From Kitagawia praeruptora (Eukaryota; Streptophyta; Magnoliopsida; Apiales; Apiaceae), in assembly GCA_037693485.1 (NCBI GenBank), contig CM075345.1:265501-329500 (forward strand): DNA of 64,000 bases, given 5' to 3'. The notes under the pieces are model-generated. The model was not told the origin of the DNA, made no database searches, and worked only from the letters and a program-made list of their open reading frames with translations. This document shows positions 55,532 through 64,000 of this stretch, one piece after another (position 1 is the stretch's first letter; every line of letters starts with the position of its first letter). Position numbers and translations under genes: made by a program.

Positions 55532-57077
55532 TGATAAGTGGATTTTATATCCACTTGGAACATTCTATAGCGGCTTAAATTGGTGTACTTGGCCTCAAGT
55601 TTGTCGTATTTTTGATGTGTTTTATTTAATTGTGTAGGTTTGAAGAAATGTCGATTAGGGGTGAACTTTCCGTTGATTTTGGAGTTGATTTATGAGATGG
55701 AATGAAGAATGGCGAGTTAATATCAACTATCAAGAGTGTTACAAGTCAATGGATTGAAGACGGGAAGTTATTGCAAAAAGAACGGAAGATAACTATGAAG
55801 AAACGAAGAAAAAAGGGCAGAAAATTCAGCTGGGCAGCAGACAGAGCGCTGGCAGCGCTTATAGCAGCGCAGGCTGTACTTGAATAGTGCCAGGACAGAG
55901 AAAACAGCGCTGGCTGCGCTCCATGCAGCGCTGGCTACGCTTGGCCGGTTAAAAATTGCTGAAAATTGTCCATTTTACCCATATTCGAATTCTAATTGTA
56001 TTTTTGGTACCCAAACCTATTTCCAATTGTATTCTATGTTGTTTTTCTTGATGGGCAAGATATCTAGGCCTATAAAAACACATCTTAGCCTTGTAAAATT
56101 GTATCATTTTATTGTAACTTAGAATTGCAAAGGAGAGAGTGGAAAAGGATTCAAAGCTCGGTGACAAGCACGGATCTAGATCTACTTCATCTTTTGTATA
56201 CGTTGAATCATAGATTTGTTTTCTCAACTCTTCGCTTATTTAATATTATTGTTTCTTTCTTTAATATCTTGTTAATTATCATGTTTTCATTAAATCTCAT
56301 GACGATGAACGGTTCAATTATGAGTTAATCGTTATCATGGGATTCTAACGGATTTATTTATGGAACTTAGTATCTGGATGCTTTAAAGATCTGTGTGTGG
56401 TGTATAATTGATATCCTCGTATGGTTATGCTTAATAGATAGATGCGTCGCGGACATCTAATTTGTTAATTTCTTGTGAAGTGAAAGTGGATCTTGAGATT
56501 TAGAACTTGCCATGCTAGCATAGGTTCATAGTTGTTTATCAATATGATTCGTGGTGTGAGATGAAAATACTCATACTACCTTATGTGATCATAATGGATA
56601 ACTTGCTCTTCAACCGTTATGTTTTCAAATTCTATAGACATCTAGGGTCTAAGCATAATTGGTGTATATTCATCTTCTATCTCTTTAGTGGATTTATGTT
56701 TAGTTTGGTATGCGTATGTTGACAGGTAGCGTATACTTGTTTCATGTTATCCGATCAGATATCAAAACCACTGCATATAGTGATTAAAGGCGTCAGATCT
56801 AATGGAAGTATTTAATGAAGTTAGGATCCCATGTTATTCTCATATAAGTAACTCGATTACAATTCTCTTTAGTTAATTTAATTCTTAGTTTAATCCTTTG
56901 CATCTTAGTATAATTTAGATAATCAACCCCCAATTTGTTACTTTTCCTAGCAGTGAATTAAAACCATACATTGTTGCATAGGCATATTTTCTGATTAAAA
57001 CTTAACCAGATCTCTGTGGAACGAACTTAAATTGTATTACTTGTGACTACGTGCGCTTGCGTAATTTTGTGTTAACA
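55532..57077 (+). repeat. Element A 3' LTR
   Basis: This is a 1546 bp partner of 45539-47072. It starts TGATAAGTGG and ends TTGTGTTAACA at 57077, followed by the TSD ataca. Confidence 0.93.
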
Positions 57078-57415
57078 ATACATGATTCTGCTTTTGCTCT
57101 ACCATATCATGCTTAGTTTAATCTTATTGCTTTGTCGTTTATAATTCCTTATATCGAATGCTTTCCTGAATCTTAATCTTATTGCTTTATTGTTCATGCT
57201 TCTTTATATTGAATGCTTCCCCGACCCTTAATCTTATAATGTTGTTCATTAAAATGGCTTAGTTAATTAAAGATGTTTTTAAAATTCCTTATACTGGGCT
57301 GATTTGTTATCAGTGAGTATAAAGGACTTAAAAGTGAAATGTTTTAAAGGTTTTTAAAGGTTTTATTGTGAAGGATTATGTCTAAATGTTTTCTACGGAT
57401 TCCTTCAGATTGGAG

Positions 57416-57490
57416 GCGTAAGAGGCTGGGGGAGTGCCCAGTCAAGCATTTTTTTTAGCGTAAGAGGCTGGGGGAGTGCCCAGTCAAGCA
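57416..57490. repeat. Two 33 bp direct repeats in the solo LTR
   Basis: Units 57416-57448 and 57458-57490 are identical over 33 bp, with a T-rich 9 bp spacer. Each contains CTGGG-ggagtg-CCCAG, a small hairpin. Confidence 0.9.
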
Positions 57491-58519
57491 ATTTAAAGGC
57501 CAATGTGTTGCCTAATTGGGAACCCAATTTCAAGGTCCAGAGGGACTTCGTGTCCGGTATGGGGACTTTACGTGGCTGATCACCCGTACTGTCCGTAGTC
57601 GTGGAAAAACTCCAATCAACTTAAATGTTTTTAAAAAAATGTTTTATGAAAAGTATGTTTCAAAGATGAAAGGGTTTTAAAGAAAGAAGTGTTTTGATAA
57701 GATATATATGTTTCAAGGTAAATGGTCATTAGTTTCAAAATTGTGGATATGAAAGTTAGTTGTTTTTCATGTTGATCAAAATTGGGAACTCGGTAAAACA
57801 ATGAGATTAAGGATGGATAGAAGTTTCCTAGTTATTCCCTTCGCGAGTAACATTGTACGTTGAAAGTGGAGTAAGAATGATTGGGGGATTTCTTAATATT
57901 CTTTTTCTCAAAGCTTTATCTAAGGTAGTGATGGTTTGTAGTAAATGGAAAAATTTTACTCTATGAGGGAAATTGATTGATCTTTTGAGACAAAGTATTC
58001 ATTGATATTATTCATCAATGAATTATCGTAATATTGTTGTTTCACTATATTATTAACTTGATGAGCGTTCTTTGGCTCATTCTTGCTTTGTTTTACCTAA
58101 CCTTTTGCAGTTAGGTTTAAGGATGATCTACTACATTTATCCTCGTGAATGAGAGCGATGAGGCACTCAATATATGATAGATTTTGGAGCTAGAGCGGGT
58201 AAGCACAGATTGGGATTGAGCTACGAATTAGATGGTATAGTAAATTGTATTAGAGCAGAGATAGAAGTTGTAATAATTTGTATGATTTAGATTCTTGTTT
58301 CATACCATAACCTGGAATCGATCCTCGGTGAGGAATCGTTGGTGTATTAAGTTTTATTTGTATTTGTTAAATTGGAATTTGGTTTGGGTTGAATTACAGG
58401 TGGATAGTCCGATTTACGAATACTTCTTGCCGAAATTTTCTAAAATTCCCCTGTATCAAAGTTTATTTTACTGTAAAAAGTATATTTTCAATATTGGGAA
58501 GTTGGGGCATTACAATGTC

Positions 58520-59561
58520 CTTTCGTTTCCGATCAACACTAGAAACAGATTTAACATCTTAAACATACAAAAAGCCCCAATTACATATAAACAAAAAATC
58601 TCCAATTTTAAAGAAAGATAAAAAAATCCCCAATTTGTATGTATGCATCCAAATAAACTCAAACAAAAAACCCCAATTTTACCTTAGTCAAGGCTTTAAA
58701 CACGAACCTCCAGTCAAATAGAAAGACAGGAAGATGTTCGAGAGTGTTTTGAAGGAGAGTCGAACCCCCAATTTTCAAACCTAATTACCCTTCATTTTGT
58801 TCTTCAATTCGTTCTTCAATACGTTTAGATCAGAGAGCTGACGAAAGTTCTGAGTACGATGGAGAGAGTTTAGGTGAATGAGTGATTGAGGGGAAAAGTT
58901 TAAGTCCACAAAATTTTGTTTGGGGGGAAGTTTGAGTTTTCATTCAGGAGGAAATTTTTTCACTGAAAAAACCGCTACTTTTAAATTTTCAATTTTTGAT
59001 TTAATTTTTTGTTCCAAGTTTACAATTCAATTATTATAATTATAATTTATTAACTTAAAAATAATAAATAAATAATTACTTTATATATTTAAATATAAAA
59101 AATATTCTAAAATATTATTATTTTTTAAATTATATTTTAAGGATATTTCGAAAATTTTAATATGCGAATGTTAACATATATCTAATTAAGTGATATTTTA
59201 AAAATTAAAAAATTAATTTGAATAGTAAAATTAGAAGTCAACTTTTGATTTGACTAATACTAATAATAATTTAATTATTTGATGGAATATTACGTTTTAA
59301 AATGATTACGTCAATGATTTTGTTTAAATTAATTATTTTTCAAGTCAAATAATTATTAAATCATTAATTTTAAATTAAATAAAAATTTTGTTAATGAATA
59401 CTCTATGGTAACACACCTCATGGTGTTAGCCCACTGTAACACCTTTTATAACTAAAGTAACATACTTTTGTACCTATGATGACACCACAATCAAAAGGTT
59501 GCGATAGGTCAAAATTTTCATAGCTATGGTAACACCCATAGTGGTAACACCCATGCCAAAA
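58520..59561 (-). other. Right subterminal part of the CACTA element
   Basis: No gene recognised. Near 58740-58930 there is a leader-like region, as found ahead of CACTA-borne genes. AT-rich DNA follows, then from about 59400 repeats of 'ggtaacac' and 'ggttgc(g/t)atagg' next to the terminus. Confidence 0.5.
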
Positions 59562-59590
59562 GGTTGCTATAGGCCATCTATGGTTTAGTG
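59562..59590. repeat. CACTA right terminal inverted repeat
   Basis: On the minus strand it starts CACTAAACCATAGATGG and ends with TAGCAACC. It pairs with 10105-10133 (25 of 29). Confidence 0.8.
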
Positions 59591-60424
59591 TAATGATCAC
59601 CATGCCCGACTGAGATGGAACCAGAAAAAAAAAATCACACATCTTCAAAAACGACGGAGGTGCAAAGAACTGTGAAAACATGCTTTTAGGTGAAGGCAGC
59701 TTAATCAAAGATTCTGGAACTATAAAGTCAATATGTTCGATCTCAATGATATTATCAATTTGTTTTTCTCGAACAAGGAAAACTTTCTCCATATGAGATC
59801 TTTCACCTTTATCAACATCAAGAACCCCACTACTCTCGTACTCTACACAACTTGAAGATTTGGTATGATCACATTATCATTATCTGATTGATTTTTCACA
59901 TGTGTATTTTCAACTTGAACAATATCCCTTTCAACTTCATCTTTCTTGACTACTTTATCTTGTGTGTATTCCTTTGGACCAAAGCGATTATTCAATTGCC
60001 TTTCCATCTCAATCCAAGTTTTGATTCTAGAAGCACTTTCCTTCATGAGCTTCGTCTTCATCAAAGTGTCAAACCATAGAGATGCATATCTTGTTAGCTT
60101 CACGTTGGCAATTTTATAAGACTTCTGATCATCAAAACCTTTATAGTCAAAGATTTTTTCCATCTGTCTTACCCTTTCTAAGAAATCCTCGGCATCACCT
60201 GCTCCACTAAATTCTGGTACATCCCACTTCAAGCTTTTATCATCGTCATTGTTGTTAGTGGGTGGAAGGTTTCTTATAAAGCCTGTGCGAGGAGGTGTAT
60301 TTTCTACCGTAGCAATAACCCCTTCAATCCTCTCGTTCGTAGCTTGTAAACCATCAATCCTCTCGTTTGTAGCTCGTAAACTTGCCTGTAGTTCTTTTTT
60401 ACCTTTTGTAAATTGCTCTGCCAT
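59591..60424 (-). pseudogene. gag-like gene of the minus-strand LTR element
   Basis: From the ATG at 60424 about 190 codons read MAEQFTKGKKELQAS, then ATNERIDG repeats (a short coiled coil). A retrotransposon gag core follows: WDVPEFSGAGDAEDFLERV, then YKIANVKLTRYASLWFD and RLIKTW-like sequence ending in LNNRFGPKEY. A TAG at 59845 ends the frame. Related reading goes on one frame over (VLDVDKGERSH, KVFLVREKQIDNIIEIEHID) to the CACTA border at 59591. After that border the sequence resumes at 10104 with the polypurine tract and LTR. Only about 0.9 kb separates gag from the polypurine tract, so there is no pol. LTR D has cut the upstream side at 60431. Confidence 0.75.
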
Positions 60425-60755
60425 ACAAGCTGTGACGCCCCCAGATCCGGGGTCGGAAATCTAGGCGCTCACGGTCCATTTTCCATTAATAACATACTTG
60501 TTCTTGCACATAATATAAATAAACAGCCATCGACCCCACAATAAACTCACACCGCACACACACACACACACAGGTTAGAGTCTCAGAAACGTCATACACT
60601 TGATTAAGCAAAAGTAAAAGTTTCAGAGTTATTACAGACCGAATTAAATAGCATTTATGCTACCAGCAACACTTCGATATGAAGCGAAGTTGGCGGCTTG
60701 AAAGTTTGTTGCGGTGCACTGCCTTGCACAGGTCATACTTATAAATAAAACGTAC

Positions 60756-60863
60756 TAACAAAAGTTGCCGACCAATCCGGCTAATGGGGCCTACCGGTGG
60801 AATCTCAACTGCAGCCTGGGGTCTAGTCACCTGCTTTCGAACAGTCTGACAGGTTCTTGCCAT
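60756..60863 (-). CDS. LTR-encoded exon of the extra ORF, element D
   Basis: The minus-strand ATG at 60863 opens 36 codons starting MARTCQTVRKQVTRP and reaching a possible donor (TTA/gtacgt) at 60755. It lies 432 bp from the LTR end; the C exon lies 386 bp from its LTR end. The second exon would be in the 5' half of D, outside the window, so splicing cannot be tested here. This is the 3' LTR copy; only the 5' LTR copy would be used as an exon. Confidence 0.4.
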
Positions 60864-61289
60864 TTCTCTTAGCTGTTGTGTTTGTAAAATTTGAAAACAA
60901 GCAAGAGTGAGCAACTATAGCTCAGCAAGAATATAGGTATAAAATAAGCAATATAGCATTTCATATGTATAACAGTCATTAAACTCGTTGTATCAATCAG
61001 TTATAAAATCACTTGTCATTGTTGGTAAATTTCAAAGGTGCACCAGTACGTGCCCTTGTTTTCAAAATAACCTTGCAGTTCTAGCTACTGCATAAAGTCA
61101 ACATCTTTCTCATCAAAATAGGACACTATCGGCAACTGGCACATAGGCCTAAGATGCAGTGTCAAAGCATTTTTCCAAAGTGGAGGAATGGGACTTAAAG
61201 AAAACATAAAACCTGACAGGGATTGACGATGATCAGTCGCCACATCCGAGTCCAATAATCCGCGGGTCTTCTCTACCGGTAGAAGGATA

Positions 61290-61373
61290 GAAACTACATC
61301 CGTAACTATCCCCGAGTGAAAACTACATCCGTAATCACCCTCGATGAAAACTACATCCGTAATCATCCTTCGG
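61290..61373. repeat. Three 28 bp tandem repeats in LTR D
   Basis: Units 61290-61317, 61318-61345 and 61346-61373 are each exactly 28 bp and contain 'aaactacatccgtaa' followed by a C-rich end. They differ at a few positions. Confidence 0.9.
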
Positions 61374-63932
61374 CAACACCTGGGCCGGAATAATAAGTGA
61401 TGGACCGCCTGGCTCACGGCCGCTTACACATCCCGGGAATCGTTCGTCAACGGTTCCCACACCTACCAGAGTCCCTTTTTCTTTTTCTTTTGAAAACTTG
61501 ATTTTGATTGAAAACAGAGTAGTTGTGGTTCGACATCAGTCGACCGATAGTTCTTGAAATCATACGAGAAACAGGACCTGACCGGGGGTTTTCGAAAATG
61601 TTTTGAGTTCGAAAAAGTTCGAGTTTGAAAGTATTAAAAGGTATCTTGGATTAACTTTGTTTTTAAAATAGTGAACAATAATTATTAAATGATATTTTAA
61701 GATTTAATATTAATAATTAATAAAATAATTATTTAGAAAAATAAACTTTTAATCCAAGATAGGGTTTCGAGTATTTACGAAGATATGATAATAGTTATTT
61801 GAATATACGATACCACCCGAATGACCCTTCGGGTTTTCGCAATATAGATACGATATAATAATATACCGCTCCCCGGTCAATAGTATATACGGACCGCCAC
61901 GACCTCTATTGCTAGAGTCGTTGTCGGAAGAAAACATTTCAATCTAAGTTCAAGGGGTAAAAGTATACATGTACTTGTTCAATCTCAATTGCATCAATAC
62001 TTCGATAAACATAGCATTTGATATAATTTGAAAACTACAAACACAACAGTGAAAATCCTTGTATATGTATAAGTTTTGAAAAGTAAACTTGCCTTGGTTT
62101 GGTTGGGGTGGTCGAGCGTGCGAATTCGAACGATCTATACATAAACAATAATCGTTCGTTAGTACCTTAACAATTTCTTTCTAATTACGGGATTTTAAGG
62201 GGATACGAAATTAACTTAACGACTTCGCCTTATGACTCCCTAGCCCCACTATAGGTCCATGACATCACTCGTTTACGCTCGTCACTTACTCGTCTTAATT
62301 TAGTTACCACATTCGAACCATAACCATTACTCCTAGAATTATGCTCCACTAACGACTTTTTCCCTTGCGCGAAATTTACTCTAGCATTTTTATAAAATTC
62401 AAAAATTCATATTTTAATCCAATTCCTTTTGGGTGGTCTTCACCACTGCATTACCTACGTTCTCAAATTTTTCCATGATCCCAAATAATTTTTTAAGGTG
62501 TTTAAACAAGGTTCACAAGGGGGTCACTTTATGCAGTCCATAGTCCAAAAACAAAAATCACTCCTCCGGCCATAACTAAAAATCCACACATCACCTAGCT
62601 ATGAATCTTACATATCCAGAAACTACATTCAATTATCTTTCCAACAATATAAGGTAGGACATCAGGGGACATCATTTGGGTGTTGAAAATCGTGCTACAA
62701 CACAGGTCAAAGTTCCTGGACAAAATCAGCAAGCTCAAATCACTTAGATCAACCATTTTTCATGCTTTCATAACATAAACACCACTTAAAACACTTAGAT
62801 TATGACTCATAACACTCATGGAGGTATATATGTTCACCATAGTCATAAAATTCACCATCTCAACATCAACACCTAAGATCCATGTTATCCAATACATATA
62901 CATCCAAGATAACCCCTAAAATGCATGGATCTACTACCATACTACATGAACAACACATAACCAAGGGTGGTTTGAGATTTCATACCTTCTTGAGCTCCTA
63001 GAGACTTTGAACAATCTTTATACAACTTAAAAACACCTTAGATGGCCTCCTACAACACTCACAATGCAAGATCTAAAGGAAGAACAAACTTGGTTACTAT
63101 TCATCCAAACTTTAATAATTTATAACTTGGAATTGGATGGATGAAATGGAGTGAAATTGCTAGCATACCTTGCTTAGATGATGTAGATGACCTAGGAATT
63201 ATATTATGATTTATGAGTGATGAGAAGTGGGAGAAAGAAATTTCTTTCTTCCTCACTTGTTCTTGGCCGAGAGCAAATAGCAAGGGGGGGGAGAGTTTGA
63301 TTTTTTTTTCTTTTTGTGTTTCTGTGGTTGAACATTTGATTGGGTGTTACATATAATTGTATGTATTAGTATGGTACAAATCTAGATATGGCTATAGGTA
63401 TGGCTCTCATGTACTCTTGTCTCCACTTTTGAAAAAGTAATGCAACTAAACACTATTCATCTTCCAATGGCCAACTAGTTTGCTAGGTTTCTAACTACTT
63501 GGTTGCATGGGCTTGCATGCAATGCTACTCCTTGTATTATTATTCTCCCACCAATGCTTATTATCTAATCTTTAATTCGTATCGTATCTTAATTAATCTC
63601 TCGTAATAATATTTTGTCGCGTAGAGATTTCCCCTATAATTCCTTAAGTACTAATTGTGTAAATTCCTCTAATGTCCATAATTCCTTGTCATGATCCTTA
63701 ATAAATCTTGCAACACTCTAATCATTCTCAAATCCCAAGTTTTATAAATCTCACTAACAATAAGACTCCTGCCTTCACAATCTCCCTTTTTATCTTACAT
63801 AGGGAATATAACAACATAGTTTCTCAGACAATCAATTCTATTAATCACAGGGATGACCAGAAAGGTTCCATATTGACATTGCCACAAGATATTAAATAAA
63901 ATAAAATATTACCAAAAATTAGGGTTCTTACA

Positions 63933-63952
63933 GCCTCCCCTCCTTAAAAGGA
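63933..63952 (-). other. Element D polypurine tract
   Basis: Read on the minus strand: CCTTTTAAGGAGGGGAGGC directly before the LTR start, nearly the same as that of element C (30264-30275). Confidence 0.88.
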
Positions 63953-63965
63953 TTCCGTCCCGGAA

Positions 63966-64000
63966 TCAGGTTGAAAACAGTTGGGGGTGCTTTTCACGCA
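63966..64000 (-). CDS. Element D pol, last codons (partial)
   Basis: The minus-strand frame reads REKHPQLFST and stops (TGA 63968-63966). It matches the end of the C polyprotein (MEKYPHLFSS). The stop-to-polypurine spacing is also the same. The rest lies outside the window. Confidence 0.8.
   Translation of the reverse strand, partial: REKHPQLFST

Larger units (their letters stand above)
45539..57077 (+). mobile_element. Element A: Athila-like Ty3/gypsy retrotransposon, 11.5 kb
   Basis: A complete structure: LTRs 45539-47072 and 55532-57077, tRNA-Asp primer site, gag, protease, RT, RNase H, integrase, an env-position ORF, a long 3' spacer and a polypurine tract. The TSD is ataca (45534-45538 and 57078-57082), inside the solo LTR. 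Coding parts hold many stops and a few frameshifts, so it is defective. The LTRs differ by roughly 2-3 % by hand comparison, which makes it the oldest of the three complete elements here. Confidence 0.95.
41374..58514 (+). mobile_element. Solo LTR of about 5.6 kb, split by element A
   Basis: Starts TATAACGCCCTAG (TG changed to TA) and ends GGGGCATTACA, flanked by the TSD atgtc (41369-41373 and 58515-58519). Element A with one extra TSD copy removes 11,544 bp, leaving about 5.6 kb. There is no gag, pol or primer site between the ends except those of A, so this is a solo LTR of a large-LTR Ty3/gypsy family, formed by LTR-LTR recombination. The ends resemble those of C, but I cannot align the interior with C. 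Confidence 0.85.
10105..59590 (-). mobile_element. CACTA transposon split by nested LTR elements
   Basis: The left terminus (10105) and right terminus (59590) are inverted matches: 25 of the first 29 bases agree, both starting CACTA. Similar 'ctatggtaacac' subterminal motifs occur at both ends. Flanking triplets are caa (10102-10104) and taa (59591-59593), one transition apart. The sequences on the two outer sides join into one minus-strand element (polypurine tract and LTR at 9456-10070, gag at 59591-60424). That supports a single insertion. After removing nested elements about 4.5 kb of CACTA remains: 10105-11046, 35193-36870, about 40606-41373, and 58515-59590. No transposase is recognised. 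It carries a minus-strand multi-exon gene fragment. Confidence 0.7.
60431..63932 (-). mobile_element. LTR D: 3' LTR of a second Tekay-type element, minus strand
   Basis: On the minus strand it runs from TGTAAGAACCC (63932) to GGGCGTCACA (60431), about 3.5 kb. Its polypurine tract and pol end lie to the right, so it is the 3' LTR of an element whose body is outside the window. The first TSD copy would be caagc (60426-60430). It shares with the C LTR the ends, a (TG)n run (about 60552-60572), TTATTGTGGGGTC, and the extra-ORF exon, but is otherwise diverged and about 1.2 kb shorter. A G run and T-rich tract at 63283-63309 looks like leader sequence. Confidence 0.9.

Overview
This is plant nuclear DNA, most probably a eudicot with a large, repeat-rich genome. 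The evidence is Ty3/gypsy elements with plant tRNA primer sites (Asp and initiator Met), plant CACTA, Tourist, Stowaway and hAT-type elements, and intron-containing fragments of plant genes (RCC1 with ankyrin type, TRAF-like MATH, DUF1685). The species cannot be fixed from the sequence. I see no intact host gene. Almost everything is transposable element, in a deeply nested stack whose order is readable from matching target-site duplications (TSDs).

Layout. 1-1433: minus-strand LTR of an Athila-like family ('A'). 1434-7273: right part of a CACTA transposon carrying genomic fragments of at least three recognisable genes plus two unrecognised exon sets, with a Tourist MITE inside. 7274-9455: AT-rich DNA with a Stowaway MITE and a hAT-type MITE. 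9456-10056 and 59591-60430 are the two sides of one minus-strand, gag-only LTR element. It was split by a second CACTA whose terminal repeats lie at 10105 and 59590. That CACTA carries a multi-exon gene fragment and has been split by: (1) an Athila-like gag-protease element 'B' (11047-35187, TSD ctata), whose 3' LTR was split by a 15.5 kb Tekay-type chromovirus 'C' (19460-34960, TSD catgg); (2) a truncated minus-strand LTR of a C relative, 'E' (36871 to about 40605); (3) a 5.6 kb solo LTR (41374-58514, TSD atgtc), itself holding a hAT-type element and the Athila-like element 'A' (45539-57077, TSD ataca). The window ends with a minus-strand LTR of a second C relative, 'D' (60431-63932), and the last codons of its pol.

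How the parts work. C has all domains of a chromovirus polyprotein (gag, zinc knuckles, protease, RT, RNase H, integrase, chromodomain-like tail) but carries two in-frame stops and a lost integrase zinc cysteine. Its LTRs differ by only about 0.6 % by hand count. Its most unusual part is an extra reading frame ahead of gag. This appears to start inside the LTR, to splice across the LTR end and the primer-binding site, and to continue in frame into an acidic/basic protein. The same LTR exon is visible in D and, decayed, in E, and its first residues resemble the histone H3 tail. A and B are diverged Athila-like elements sharing three non-coding structured blocks in the same order. Two of these show compensatory base changes, which points to selection on RNA structure.
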